Positions 25,794 through 34,306 of a DNA stretch of 42,250 nucleotides are shown here, piece by piece. Position numbers and translations under genes: made by a program. Origin of the DNA: Bacteriovorax sp. GTDB taxonomy: Bacteria; Bdellovibrionota; Bacteriovoracia; Bacteriovoracales; Bacteriovoracaceae. Where the stretch lies: contig JAGOVS010000009.1 of assembly GCA_018060625.1 (NCBI GenBank), forward strand, positions 1 through 42,250. The letters are read 5' to 3'. A model generated the notes under the pieces. That model had not been told where the DNA came from, ran no database searches, and was given only the letters and a program-made list of their open reading frames with translations. How positions within the stretch are numbered: the stretch's first letter is position 1; each line of letters begins with the position of its first letter.

Positions 25794-26416
25794 TTATTCC
25801 TTTTCTTTTTGTTTGTTGTTTGAAGGTGGTTTACCTTAGCTGCTAAAATACTGGCCGCAATATCCGTTTCTTCTCCGACAATGAAGTCGGCAAATTGTCT
25901 CTGGGGGTCTAGGTACTTTTGATACATAGGTCGTACTGTTTCATAATATTGAGTTATAACTGAATCCAAGGAGCGACCACGCTCTTCAACGTCGCGATGA
26001 AGTCGACGGATAAAACGAATATCGGCTTCAACGTGTAAAAAAGCCGTAATGTCACACAGTTTTCTAATGTCTTCATCGTATAAACTAAAAATACCTTCAA
26101 ATAAAATGACACTGGATGGTTTTATCGTCTCAGTCTTTTTCAGGCGGGAATTCTTTTTAAAATCATATAAAGGAGATTGGATCGATTTACCATTTTTTAA
26201 ATTCCTCAAATGTTTTATAAGCAACTTCCAGTCAAATGCATTTGGGTGATCGAAGTTGGGTTGACCATTGCTTGCTTTCAATTCCTTGGGTAGTTCTGGG
26301 AGATAATAAGAATCCATATGAACCACGGAAATGTCCTCACTGACTTCCTTGCGAACCTTGTCAGTAAATGTTGTTTTCCCTGATCCAGAACCGCCACAGA
26401 TCGCAATCATATACAT
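25790..26416 (-). CDS. udk: Uridine kinase
   Basis: Uridine kinase phosphorylates uridine and cytidine in pyrimidine salvage. The 208-residue protein starts with the P-loop GGSGSGKTTF (8-17) and has MDSYYLPE, the NFDHPNAFDWKLL motif, SPLYDFKKNSR and the RRLHRDVEERGR segment that resembles the family RRI-RD-ERGR motif. AGAGGG lies seven bases before the ATG at 26416; a second ATG two codons on is also possible. Its end overlaps the RNase J start by four bases. The adjacent salvage kinase and RNase suggest linked nucleotide and RNA turnover, but this is only context. Confidence 0.9.
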   Translation of the reverse strand: MYMIAICGGSGSGKTTFTDKVRKEVSEDISVVHMDSYYLPELPKELKASNGQPNFDHPNAFDWKLLIKHLRNLKNGKSIQSPLYDFKKNSRLKKTETIKPSSVILFEGIFSLYDEDIRKLCDITAFLHVEADIRFIRRLHRDVEERGRSLDSVITQYYETVRPMYQKYLDPQRQFADFIVGEETDIAASILAAKVNHLQTTNKKKRNK

Positions 26417-26495
26417 AGCACACCCTCTTTCATTGGTCTTTTATGAATAAAATGATAGATTAAAGAGGTTACAAAAGAAAGAAGGAAGACAAAAG

Positions 26496-28034
26496 ATGAA
26501 ACGAATCATTGTATGCATTGGGGTATTACTTTCGGTGTTGGCGCATGGAAAATCTCAAGAGAAAATCAATATTGCTATTTCGGCAGCGCCAAATAATCTT
26601 AACCCTTTTTTTTCAACGGATGCAAACTCGCAGAATATAAATCGTCTAGTCCATAAATCTTTGATCGATTTTAATCAAAAGATGCAGTTTGAGTGTAAAG
26701 CCTGTCGAACCTATTCTGAATCAATGGTTGGTTCAAAGCAAGTCTTAAAATTTTCACTTAGGGAGGATCTCTTTTTTAGCGACGGGACTCCAGTATTGGC
26801 AGATGATGTTAAAAAATCTTGGGAGTATTTTGCAAAAAATTCTCAAATAAAGTCGACTTTTATGGGAGCTTTTGAGGCCATTGAAACCGTCAATGTAATA
26901 GACAAATATAATCTAGAAATTATTTTTTCAGGATTCTCCCTCGAGAATCTCTCCAATTTAGCTCTTCTGAAAATTGTTAAATTAAAAAATGCAAACTATG
27001 ACACGCTTGAGGCCATGGATATCGTTGGTTGTGGCGATTACGTCTTAAGTGAAGTTCAGCCCTTGGAAATAACGGTCATTCCAAGAGATAAGAATAAATT
27101 AAGTTTTATTTTTAAAGTTGTTAAAGATGAAACGACTCTTGCCCTTAAGCTAATCAATAGAGAAATTGATCTAGCAGTCGCAAATATTTCTCCACGAAAA
27201 ATTAATTGGCTAAAAGCTCAATCTTCTATTTTGAAAATTTGGGACCTACCAAGTGGGAATTTTCTTTTTATGGGACTAAATCACAAAAAGGAAATGTTTA
27301 AAGATATTCGACTAAGAAAAGCAATATCTCTACTTATCCCTAGACAAGACATTTTAAAATACAAACTTAAGGACACGGCCGTGCTTTCAGTGGGAATGTT
27401 CTCTCCTGCATTTGCGGAAATGTATGAATCTAAAGCAATTGAGGCTCATGATGTTCAAGCCGCAAGGAAACTTCTTTCAGAGGCCGGATACAAGAAAAAT
27501 TCAAAAGGTATTTTAGAAAAAGAGGGTAAGGAGTTAGTGATTGATTGGAAGGTTAGTAATAACAAGGCCAGTATTGAGGTGGTTGAGGTCATTGAACATT
27601 ATTTGGAGAAAGAAGGATTTAAAATAAATGTAGGAATTCAAGAATGGGGAACATTTATGAGTGCCTTTAAAGGGGGAAAGTTTGATGTTGTTGTAGGGCA
27701 ATGGGTAGGCTTTACGGGGCCAGATATGCTTAAATTTGTTTTTCATTCTACAAGTACTCCCCCAAAGGGAGGGAATCGAACAAGTTACAAAAATGCAAAA
27801 GTTGACGAACTTATTGATCAGGCAACAATTGAAACAAATGCTGAGAAAAGAACCAAAACTTACAAAGAAGCCTTAGAGATTATTAATCAGGATTATGCAT
27901 ATATTAATCTTTGGCATCCTAATATTGTTTGGGTGGCCAACAGGTGCTTGAAGAACATCGAACTAGAGCCGACGGGAAGCTTTTATTCTCTATTGAAATT
28001 AGAAAAAAACCATGAGGGATCATGTGGAAAATAG
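26496..28034 (+). CDS. Periplasmic solute-binding protein, family 5
   Basis: The 512-residue protein is a family 5 extracellular solute-binding protein, the type used by oligopeptide, dipeptide and nickel ABC transporters. A short signal peptide is visible (MKRIIVCIGVLLSVLAHG). The mature protein has NNLNPFFSTDANSQNINRLV near the start and the family-5 pattern KFSLREDLFFSDGTPVLADDV. Near the C-terminus there is NIVWVAN. There is no lipobox. No permease or ATPase genes lie next to it, so the transporter partners, if any, are elsewhere. AAGGAAG precedes the ATG. It ends inside the prmA start. Confidence 0.85.
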   Translation: MKRIIVCIGVLLSVLAHGKSQEKINIAISAAPNNLNPFFSTDANSQNINRLVHKSLIDFNQKMQFECKACRTYSESMVGSKQVLKFSLREDLFFSDGTPVLADDVKKSWEYFAKNSQIKSTFMGAFEAIETVNVIDKYNLEIIFSGFSLENLSNLALLKIVKLKNANYDTLEAMDIVGCGDYVLSEVQPLEITVIPRDKNKLSFIFKVVKDETTLALKLINREIDLAVANISPRKINWLKAQSSILKIWDLPSGNFLFMGLNHKKEMFKDIRLRKAISLLIPRQDILKYKLKDTAVLSVGMFSPAFAEMYESKAIEAHDVQAARKLLSEAGYKKNSKGILEKEGKELVIDWKVSNNKASIEVVEVIEHYLEKEGFKINVGIQEWGTFMSAFKGGKFDVVVGQWVGFTGPDMLKFVFHSTSTPPKGGNRTSYKNAKVDELIDQATIETNAEKRTKTYKEALEIINQDYAYINLWHPNIVWVANRCLKNIELEPTGSFYSLLKLEKNHEGSCGK

Positions 28035-29004
28035 AAAATTTAATTTTGTTCTCGTACAATACTCTCGCAATAATATTGAAGTATCATCATTGATCAATGC
28101 TTATGCCTTAGATGAATTTGAGTGTGATGGCATTGAAGAGTTTGCACTTGAAGAAGCTCGTGTAGATGAAATCTTAGGAGAGAGGGCCTATTCAGGTGGA
28201 GATATTCCAGAAAGCTTAATAGATGAAATTCAAGCAGCGACGATCGATCAAGACTCAATTACGTATAAATATTTTTTCTACGAGAATAGCTATGAAGAAA
28301 ACGCAGCGAGATTCGTTTTTTTCTTAAAAGATAATTACCCGGAGCTTCCTCTTTTTACTGCTCAAAAAGATTTTGAAGATTGGAATGCAGAATGGAAAAA
28401 ATTTTATACACCAATTATTGTTTCTGATCGATTAGAAATTATTCCCGAGTGGTTAATTGAAACACGTGATACTAGCCCGGCTCAGAAAGTCTTTATTTAT
28501 CCTGGAATGGGATTTGGGACAGGCACACATGAGACAACTTACTTGTGTCTTTGTTTGTTTGATAAAATTTGTGATAATCTTTTAGCTAAATCAGAGTGTT
28601 TAGATTTTGGATGTGGCTCTGGAATATTGGGAATTGCCGCTTTGAAAACGAAAAAGATGCCAACGCTTTTTTGCGATATAGATAAAAGTGCGCTAGATAA
28701 TTGTGTCCAAAACCTCGTTTTGAATTTCGATGGTGAAAACCTGCAGGGATCGCAATTAGTTATCAGAGAAAGGCTATCACAAGGGAAGAAATATCAATTA
28801 GTCTTTGCTAATATTTTAGAACATGTTCTTCTTATAGAGAAAGAGACATTAATAGAGTCCCTTGAGCAAAAAGGGTATTTAATTGTCTCTGGATTACTCA
28901 ATCATCAAGTTGACAATATTGTGAGAGAGTACTCATCCTTGAAAAAGATCGACGTTCTTACTAAAAATGATTGGAGTGCAATTCTTTTTCAGAGGACGGT
29001 ATGA
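28024..29004 (+). CDS. prmA: Ribosomal protein L11 methyltransferase
   Basis: PrmA trimethylates ribosomal protein L11. I prefer the GTG at 28024 (326 residues) because GAGGG lies five bases before it; an ATG at 28012 is an alternative start. The N-terminal domain is family-specific, with an acidic segment near residues 30-50. The catalytic domain holds GMGFGTGTHETT, LDFGCGSGILGI, and the substrate-loop sequence FANILEHVL, where the family has ANIL. The start overlaps the binding-protein gene by 11 bases, and the end overlaps rsmE (ATGA), so translation is coupled. Confidence 0.9.
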   Translation: MENRKFNFVLVQYSRNNIEVSSLINAYALDEFECDGIEEFALEEARVDEILGERAYSGGDIPESLIDEIQAATIDQDSITYKYFFYENSYEENAARFVFFLKDNYPELPLFTAQKDFEDWNAEWKKFYTPIIVSDRLEIIPEWLIETRDTSPAQKVFIYPGMGFGTGTHETTYLCLCLFDKICDNLLAKSECLDFGCGSGILGIAALKTKKMPTLFCDIDKSALDNCVQNLVLNFDGENLQGSQLVIRERLSQGKKYQLVFANILEHVLLIEKETLIESLEQKGYLIVSGLLNHQVDNIVREYSSLKKIDVLTKNDWSAILFQRTV

Positions 29005-29684
29005 GGGCTATTTTTTATCCTTTCATGAAGGATGATCATTTAGAAATAATTTCAATTAAAAACGAATCGGCAAAGCATTTACAAGTGGTGCGCGTAAAGC
29101 TTGATGATGAAATATTAGTTCTTAACGGGGTGGGGGCAAGGGCCTATACAAAAATCGTCAATATTTCTAAGACGCAAGTGGATCTTTTCGTGAGCAGGGT
29201 TGAGGAATCAGTTCGGTGTCATTCTATTAATTTAGCCATTGCGAATCCTAAAAAAGAAGCTTTTGAAGATATTTTAAAAATTTCTGTAGAGATGGGGGTT
29301 GTCAATATTTTTCCCTTAAAGTCAGATTATTCACAATACGATTTTATAAAAAATGAGCGCGTCGAACGAATCATAGAGAGTGCTCTTGTTCAATCTAATA
29401 ATGCTTTTTTACCCATTATTCACGAGCAAGTTTCGCTATTACAATTTTTGGATCAATTAAATACTCCACTCTTTTTTTTCAATTCAAGACCCATGGGAAA
29501 TGTAAAAATAAATAAATCATTTGATGAAATAACGTTATTAATTGGACCAGAAGGAGGATTTTCATTATCTGAAGAAGAGCTCATTACGTCAAAGGCCGGT
29601 GTCATTTCGATTCATATGCCAACTCCCATTCAGAGGGCCCCTACGGCCGTCGCATCTTCGATAGGTTATTTGCTCTCACCATGA
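29001..29684 (+). CDS. rsmE: 16S rRNA (uracil-1498-N3)-methyltransferase
   Basis: RsmE methylates N3 of U1498 in 16S rRNA and belongs to the SPOUT class with a knotted SAM site. I choose the ATG at 29001, which overlaps the prmA stop and is preceded by GAGG; it gives 227 residues. The N-terminal PUA-like domain is followed by a helix with KKEAFEDILKISVEMGV, then the SAM knot with LLIGPEGGFSLSEEE (about 172-186) and a C-terminal TPIQRAPTAVASSIGYLL, where the usual motif is LG-RILR-ETA. That last motif is more divergent than usual. Confidence 0.92.
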   Translation: MRAIFYPFMKDDHLEIISIKNESAKHLQVVRVKLDDEILVLNGVGARAYTKIVNISKTQVDLFVSRVEESVRCHSINLAIANPKKEAFEDILKISVEMGVVNIFPLKSDYSQYDFIKNERVERIIESALVQSNNAFLPIIHEQVSLLQFLDQLNTPLFFFNSRPMGNVKINKSFDEITLLIGPEGGFSLSEEELITSKAGVISIHMPTPIQRAPTAVASSIGYLLSP

Positions 29685-29775
29685 TTTTTATGGGCAAAAT
29701 ATGATTGATGCTTCGTCCTTGGTATGAGAACCTATTTCTAGACCAAATCATTTATTACCTTTACCCAGGAAGAAC

Positions 29776-30549
29776 ATGAATACAGAAGATCATTCATTTT
29801 CATCTACTAAAAATTCAACCTCAAACTCCATTCAGGTTAATCTTGACGAGTTTAATATAAGTGAAGAGAGCTTTAAACCTATGACTAAAGGATTAGGATT
29901 TCATCAAGAGCAGAAACGAACCTCGTTTAAACCTGCTCCCAAAGAAGTTAAGGTTTTTGGGTCGTCAAAAACTCTTCCTAAGGCGATTAGCGCTCTTGGT
30001 CCCTTGTCTGCTCAAGCAACGTCCGCCACCCAAAATCATACTCCTTCAGGTCTCGAAGCGTTTTATGGAACGAAGGGAACGACGGGGGCGCAGACAAATA
30101 TGCTAGAGTTGAGACCAGAGGAAATGAATGACAAGATCGTAACTCAGACCCACTATAAAACAGCAGCGGGGATGACCCAGATGCTTGCTTGGATGATTGA
30201 TTTACTTGTAGTTGCAAGTTTTGTGGCAATTACGGGAACTCTGCTTGTTTTTGCTTCTGGAATTCAGTTGCAAATGTTGGCTAGGCTTATTTCAATTCAA
30301 GATTTAGCGGCTTTTACTGTAGCTATTTTTTCTATCTACTACTTACTTTATTTTACAATTCTAGATCTTTCTGCGAGTCCCGGGAAAACAATTTTAGGTA
30401 TTCGTTTGTTACGAACGGATAATTCTAATGTAACAATAAAAAATACATTTACTCGTGCCCTTGTTTCGCTACTTTCAAGTATTGTCTTGTTTTTGCCAAT
30501 GCTCTTAGATTTTCAAGGAAGGCTCTCAGACACTAAGGTGGTGAAGTAA
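29776..30549 (+). CDS. RDD-family membrane protein
   Basis: The 257-residue protein has about 125 polar, disordered-looking residues first (Ser/Thr/Lys/Pro rich), followed by membrane segments at about 136-162, 178-198 and 228-245. The RDD signature appears as AWMIDLLVVASF with its conserved Asp, and later LDLSASPGKTILGIRLL. The first-helix arginine usually seen in RDD proteins is glutamine or absent here (MTQMLAWMID). Function in the family is poorly known. CCAGGAAG precedes the ATG. The rfaE2-type gene follows after one base, so they share a transcript. Confidence 0.75.
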   Translation: MNTEDHSFSSTKNSTSNSIQVNLDEFNISEESFKPMTKGLGFHQEQKRTSFKPAPKEVKVFGSSKTLPKAISALGPLSAQATSATQNHTPSGLEAFYGTKGTTGAQTNMLELRPEEMNDKIVTQTHYKTAAGMTQMLAWMIDLLVVASFVAITGTLLVFASGIQLQMLARLISIQDLAAFTVAIFSIYYLLYFTILDLSASPGKTILGIRLLRTDNSNVTIKNTFTRALVSLLSSIVLFLPMLLDFQGRLSDTKVVK

Positions 30550-30550
30550 G

Positions 30551-31012
30551 TTGGAAATTTTATCGCAAGAAACAATTGATTTTCTAAAAAAAAATAATGG
30601 TAAAAAAATAGTTTTTACAAATGGATGTTTCGACATTCTTCATTTGGGACATGTCGAATATCTCAATGAAGCAAAGGCTCAAGGGGATGTCTTGATTATT
30701 GGTCTTAATTCTGACGATAGTGTGAAAAGACTTAAGGGTCCAGATCGACCAGTTAATAATGAGAATGATCGATTATTGATGTTGCTTAACTTAAAAGCGG
30801 TAGACTGTGTTCAAATTTTTAATGAAGATACTCCTTTGGAAATCATTAAAATGATTAAGCCAAATGTTCTTGTTAAAGGTGGTGATTGGAAGCCTGAGCA
30901 AATCGTTGGATCTGATTTTGTATTAGCAAGTGGCGGTTCTGTCCGCAGTCTTCTTTTTAAATCAGGTTATTCGACAAGTCATCTCATAAAGTCCGTTCAA
31001 GGTAAGAAATAG
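30551..31012 (+). CDS. rfaE2: D-beta-D-heptose 1-phosphate adenylyltransferase
   Basis: This corresponds to the C-terminal half of E. coli HldE, here as a free 153-residue enzyme that makes ADP-heptose for the inner core of lipopolysaccharide. The nucleotidyltransferase motif HLGH is at 31-34 within NGCFDILHLGH, followed by GLNSDDSVKRLKGPDRPVN, LVKGGDW and the C-terminal GYSTSHLI. It starts at TTG, one base after the preceding stop, with AAGGTGG upstream. The matching heptose kinase (HldE N-terminal domain or RfaE1) is not in the window. Confidence 0.93.
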   Translation: MEILSQETIDFLKKNNGKKIVFTNGCFDILHLGHVEYLNEAKAQGDVLIIGLNSDDSVKRLKGPDRPVNNENDRLLMLLNLKAVDCVQIFNEDTPLEIIKMIKPNVLVKGGDWKPEQIVGSDFVLASGGSVRSLLFKSGYSTSHLIKSVQGKK

Positions 31013-31015
31013 CCT

Positions 31016-31369
31016 GTGCAGATTTATTTTGAATCAACAGAAGAATTGGATTGTTTTTACTTTTTCGAAATGAGTATGTCTCCTTCAGTTCGCCTGCCAG
31101 ATAATATGCCACTTAATGAATTGCTGATTTTTATACAGGCGAGCCTTGATAGGATTAAGCCAGTACTACTTATTGCTGTTCCATTGGAAAGCAATGAAAT
31201 TTCACTTCCAATTCTAAAGGGTTCACATTTTAAAATAGTAGATCATCGATACCTATTCCTGAATTATTCCATCAGGAATTTACTGACTAAGCTAAATCAA
31301 AAAAATTTTTGTGTGAAAAGTTTTGATGAGATGGCCTGCTTCTTTTCAGAAAATCTTCTTTTAAAATAA
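31016..31369 (+). CDS. Small protein of unknown function
   Basis: I do not recognise this 117-residue protein. It starts at GTG three bases after the rfaE2 stop, so it is probably the last gene of that operon. The sequence is not membrane-spanning: strand-like QIYFESTEELDCFYFFEM begins it, then a helix (LNELLIFIQASLDRI), strands (PVLLIAVPLES, HFKIVDHRYLF) and a final helix. It has a mixed alpha/beta look but no motif I can name. The codon use resembles its neighbours. Confidence 0.6.
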   Translation: MQIYFESTEELDCFYFFEMSMSPSVRLPDNMPLNELLIFIQASLDRIKPVLLIAVPLESNEISLPILKGSHFKIVDHRYLFLNYSIRNLLTKLNQKNFCVKSFDEMACFFSENLLLK

Positions 31370-31425
31370 GAATACCAGAGTCATTTTCTCCAATGTAAAA
31401 GCAAGTAAATTCCAAAGAAAGTACT

Positions 31426-31451
31426 TAAGTATACTTTTCTGACTCCGATAC
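31426..31451 (+). promoter_or_regulatory. Sigma28-type flagellar promoter (first flagellin)
   Basis: TAAGTATA (31426-31433) and TCCGATAC (31444-31451) resemble the sigma28 consensus TAAAGTTT - N11 - GCCGATAA, with a 10-base spacer. The related sites before the other two flagellins support it. Confidence 0.6.
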
Positions 31452-31483
31452 ACTCGTTAGCACCCGATGGGACGGGGGCGAAA

Positions 31484-31517
31484 TTAACAAAGATTCACAC
31501 ATGGTTGTTTGAATCTT
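31484..31517 (+). promoter_or_regulatory. Flagellin leader hairpin element (first flagellin)
   Basis: TAACAAAGA (31485-31493) runs into an 8-bp stem, AAGATTCA (31490-31497) with TGAATCTT (31510-31517), with a 12-base loop. It corresponds in position and in its TAACAAA anchor to the elements in the other two flagellin leaders, but the loop is longer and lacks GGGG. Confidence 0.45.
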
Positions 31518-31536
31518 AAATTTTAAGGAGGAAGGT

Positions 31537-31554
31537 ATGTATCTAGGAGATTAG
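31537..31554 (+). CDS. Possible five-codon leader ORF
   Basis: ATG TAT CTA GGA GAT TAG encodes MYLGD and ends one base before the flagellin ATG at 31556. AAGGAGG (31525-31531) stands at ideal spacing before its ATG, and its own codons include AGGAG, which is well placed for the flagellin start. Translation could therefore terminate and reinitiate at the flagellin. It may equally be chance. Confidence 0.3.
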   Translation: MYLGD

Positions 31555-31555
31555 T

Positions 31556-32389
31556 ATGGGATTAAGAATTAACACAAATGTTCAGTCACTGAGAGCGCAG
31601 AACTCGCTTTCTAAAGTTGAAGAGAACAAGTCAAACACGCTTGCGAAATTATCATCTGGCTCAAGAATAAACAAGGCCGGAGATGATGCTGCGGGTTTAG
31701 CGATCTCTGAAAAATTAAAGGCGAATATTCGCGGGACTCAACAAGCAAGTAGAAACGCTGGAGATGGTATTTCAATGATTCAAACCGCAGAAGGTGGATT
31801 AAACGAAAGTTCAAATATCTTAATTCGATTAAGAGAGCTTTCTGTTCAAGCAGCATCTGATACTATTGGTGATGAAGAGAGAAAATTTTCTAATCTCGAA
31901 TTTCAGCAACTGGCACGTGAGATGGAGAGAATTGCAACATCAACTCAATTTAACGGAAAAAATCTATTAAGTGGAGAAGGTGAGCCAATTGATTTCCAAA
32001 TTGGTATCATGAATGACGAGAAGAATGATAGACTTTCTTATAAGCCTCAAGAGTCAAGTGCAAAGATTAAAGATTTGGGTGTAGAGGGGCTTGGTGTGTT
32101 GAGCAAGGCAGATGCTCAGAATAATCTTGAAAAAATTGATAGTGCTATTAACGGAGTTAACGCGAACAGAGCTTCTTTGGGAGCGCTTCAGAATAGACTT
32201 CAGTCTACAATCTCTAACCTAGAGACAAAATCTGAAAACCTATCTGCTGCAAACTCACGAATCAGAGATACAGATATCGCTCTTGAGTCTGCTGAGTTGA
32301 CGAAAGGAAACATTCTTTCAGCTGCTGCAACTTCAGTACTGGCACAAGCAAACAATGCTGGATCATCTGCACTTAAATTGATTGGCTAA
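31556..32389 (+). CDS. fliC: Flagellin
   Basis: The 277-residue filament protein consists of only the conserved D0/D1 parts: an N-terminal MGLRINTNVQSLRAQN helix, the SSGSRINKAGDDAAGLAIS motif, and a C-terminal helix ending ANNAGSSALKLIG. The variable central D2/D3 domains are missing, which is common in small flagellins. It differs from the two flagellins downstream. There is a sigma28 promoter and hairpin leader upstream, and a strong terminator after the gene. It is secreted through the flagellar export apparatus, so no signal peptide is expected. Confidence 0.97.
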   Translation: MGLRINTNVQSLRAQNSLSKVEENKSNTLAKLSSGSRINKAGDDAAGLAISEKLKANIRGTQQASRNAGDGISMIQTAEGGLNESSNILIRLRELSVQAASDTIGDEERKFSNLEFQQLAREMERIATSTQFNGKNLLSGEGEPIDFQIGIMNDEKNDRLSYKPQESSAKIKDLGVEGLGVLSKADAQNNLEKIDSAINGVNANRASLGALQNRLQSTISNLETKSENLSAANSRIRDTDIALESAELTKGNILSAAATSVLAQANNAGSSALKLIG

Positions 32390-32416
32390 TGTGTAAAAAT
32401 TTCTTTTAATCAACAG

Positions 32417-32449
32417 AAGGCTCAGGATTTTTCCTGGGCCTTTTTTTTT
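32417..32449 (+). terminator. Intrinsic terminator of the first flagellin
   Basis: AAGGCTCAGG (32417-32426) pairs with CCTGGGCCTT (32433-32442) through one G-U pair, with a six-base loop, followed by nine T residues. The T-run overlaps the stop codon of the convergent GNAT gene. Confidence 0.88.
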
Positions 32450-32972
32450 AAATTTTTTTTAAATATTCAATCAATTTAAGGTTTTTAACTTTGGGAATAC
32501 CAAAACGTGGATCTTCTTCAGGGAATGCTTCAAAGTGCCCTGTAGGGAAGAAACCTCTTCGCTCATAAAAGGCAATTAGTTCTTTTCGATGTTGAATAAC
32601 AGAAATTCGAATTTGGCTAAGGCCACTCCTTCTAGCAATTTCTTCCAAATGAAGAATGAGCATTTTTCCTAGTCCTAAAGATTGTTGATTTGGAGCTACT
32701 GTAAGCATTCCAAAATAGAGAGAATGTTCATTCTCTTTTTTTAAATGTACACAACCAACAAGAAGTTGGGTCTTTGAATCATGGGCCATTTCAATCTGAT
32801 TATCTGCGGTTTGGATTATTGATTTTAAACTCTCTGGATCGGTCCTTTGCCCGTCAAGTAGATCGGCCTCTGTTGTCCATCCCCTTTTAGAAGAATCTCC
32901 CCTATAGGCGGAATTTATTAGTTTAGATAAATCTTCAGCGTCAGAAGGTGTAGCAGTTTTAAAATGAATCAT
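32448..32972 (-). CDS. GNAT-family acetyltransferase
   Basis: The 174-residue protein has the GNAT fold. A start like MIHFKTATPSDAEDLSKLINSAY leads to the motif A region with QSLGLGKML (about 95-103), which matches Q-x-x-G-x-G/A for acetyl-CoA pyrophosphate binding, followed by motif B (IRISVIQHRKELIAFYERRGF). The substrate is unknown. It is on the opposite strand, between two flagellin genes, so it interrupts the flagellin group. A regulatory link to flagellin modification is possible but is not supported by sequence. Confidence 0.85.
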   Translation of the reverse strand: MIHFKTATPSDAEDLSKLINSAYRGDSSKRGWTTEADLLDGQRTDPESLKSIIQTADNQIEMAHDSKTQLLVGCVHLKKENEHSLYFGMLTVAPNQQSLGLGKMLILHLEEIARRSGLSQIRISVIQHRKELIAFYERRGFFPTGHFEAFPEEDPRFGIPKVKNLKLIEYLKKI

Positions 32973-33045
32973 GCCTGTATTTTATTAATTTAGATGCAAT
33001 AACTCACTAAGTTTAATGAATTTTATCAATACTTGAGGAAAAAAC

Positions 33046-33073
33046 TAAAGTTTATCTCCGACGCTTCCGATTA
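33046..33073 (+). promoter_or_regulatory. Sigma28-type promoter (second flagellin)
   Basis: The -35 is a perfect TAAAGTTT (33046-33053), and the -10 is TCCGATTA (33066-33073) against GCCGATAA. The spacer is 12 bases. It is the strongest of the three flagellin promoters and lies 77 bases before the ATG. Confidence 0.75.
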
Positions 33074-33082
33074 GGTATTCAT

Positions 33083-33133
33083 CTGACGGTTTTCGTCAGG
33101 AATAGTAACAAAAGAAGACGCGGGGGCGTCTTC
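33083..33133 (+). promoter_or_regulatory. Double hairpin in the second flagellin leader
   Basis: Hairpin 1 is CTGACG (33083-33088) with CGTCAG (33094-33099). Then comes TAACAAAAGA (33106-33115), then hairpin 2, an 8-bp perfect stem GAAGACGC (33114-33121) with GCGTCTTC (33126-33133) closing a GGGG loop. The Shine-Dalgarno AAGGAG (33138-33143) follows directly. The same arrangement precedes the third flagellin, with different stem sequence. Confidence 0.65.
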
Positions 33134-33149
33134 GATCAAGGAGATTATC

Positions 33150-33983
33150 ATGGGTTTGAGAATTGCTACAAACATTGCTTCACAGTCGGTTCAAAAGAAC
33201 TTAAAGGAAGTATCTAATGCGGGTAATGCCGAGTTAGAAAAATTATCATCTGGAAAACGTATCACAAAGGCCGCGGACGATGCCGCAGGTCTTGCGATCT
33301 CTACAAATTTAGAGGCGCAAACAAAAGGTTTAAGACAAGCAACACGAAACGCAAATGACGGGGTCTCGTTAGTTCAAACGGCAGAAGGTGGGCTTGCAGA
33401 AACTTCAAACATTCTTGTGCGCTTAAGAGAGCTAACTATCCAGGCTGCATCTGATACTGTTGGAGAGCAAGAGAGAGGATTTCTTGATAAAGAATATCAA
33501 CAGTTAGCATTGGAAATTGATCGCATTTCAGAATCAACGACGTTTAACGGATCCCAATTGCTAAATGGTAAGGGTAAGGGCTCAATGGATTTTCAAGTTG
33601 GTGCCTTTGCAGGTGAGCAAAATAAAATTACTTTTGATTCCAGCGCCACGGATTCTTCAGCATCTTCGATTGGAGTTTCCGGAACTTCTATCTCTGAAAA
33701 AGACAGTGCACTTGATGCGATTTCAAATGTGGATTTAGCAATTGAAAAAGTATCAGGACAGAGAGCAGATTTGGGTTCAATCCAGTCAAGATTACAATCA
33801 ACTGTTAAGAATCTAGAGACACAAACAATTAATCAAGATAGTGCACGCTCTGTTATTCAGGATGTGGATGTCGCGGAAGCTTCAGCCAAACTAGCATCAA
33901 ATAACGTAGTAAAAAATGCAGCGGTTTCTACATTAGCTCAGGCCAATCAAATCCCAATGTCAGCATTAAGATTGATTAGCTAA
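33150..33983 (+). CDS. Flagellin
   Basis: A 277-residue flagellin with the conserved N-terminus MGLRIATNIASQSVQKNL, SSGKRITKAADDAAGLAIS, and the C-terminal helix ending PMSALRLIS. It is very similar to the flagellin at 34401, differing mainly between residues 165 and 205 and at a few N-terminal sites. It is more distant from the flagellin at 31556. The two probably arose by duplication. AAGGAG precedes the ATG. A long hairpin terminator follows. Confidence 0.97.
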   Translation: MGLRIATNIASQSVQKNLKEVSNAGNAELEKLSSGKRITKAADDAAGLAISTNLEAQTKGLRQATRNANDGVSLVQTAEGGLAETSNILVRLRELTIQAASDTVGEQERGFLDKEYQQLALEIDRISESTTFNGSQLLNGKGKGSMDFQVGAFAGEQNKITFDSSATDSSASSIGVSGTSISEKDSALDAISNVDLAIEKVSGQRADLGSIQSRLQSTVKNLETQTINQDSARSVIQDVDVAEASAKLASNNVVKNAAVSTLAQANQIPMSALRLIS

Positions 33984-33991
33984 TTTTTAAG

Positions 33992-34023
33992 AATGTGCTC
34001 CTTCTCAAGGAGCGCATTCTTTG
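33992..34023 (+). terminator. Terminator of the second flagellin
   Basis: GAATGTGCTCCTT (33992-34004) pairs with AAGGAGCGCATTC (34008-34020), 13 bp with one G-U pair and a three-base loop, followed by a short TTT. Confidence 0.78.
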
Positions 34024-34135
34024 AGAGAGATAAAAAGAAACTCTGAATAGAGAAAACTTTTTTCAATAAGATTTTATATAATAAGTAATCTCCAGAGAGG
34101 ATGTGTTTAGCAATGGATATCTTCTCTCTATACTT

Positions 34136-34188
34136 AAACCCTAATCCCCTCACTTCCCCGCAATTAGGTGGGGGGATTTTTTAGGTTT
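34136..34188 (+). repeat. Palindromic intergenic element
   Basis: AATCCCCTCAC (34143-34153) pairs with GTGGGGGGATT (34168-34178), followed by six T residues. The outer arms AAACC and GGTTT extend it. It can act as a second terminator. The outer part resembles the element at 35292-35338, so both may be copies of one dispersed palindrome. The remaining part of the 33984-34400 gap (34021-34135 and 34190-34300) holds no gene that I can see. Confidence 0.5.
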
Positions 34189-34306
34189 GAGAAAAAAGAG
34201 ATGCAATTGGCCCGAGTGAAGAATTTTTATCAACTTTTTTTCTGTTCCAACTGCCTGTAAAGGTTGGTTTTTTAATTATTTTCTTACCTGAGCGTAGTAT
34301 TTTACT

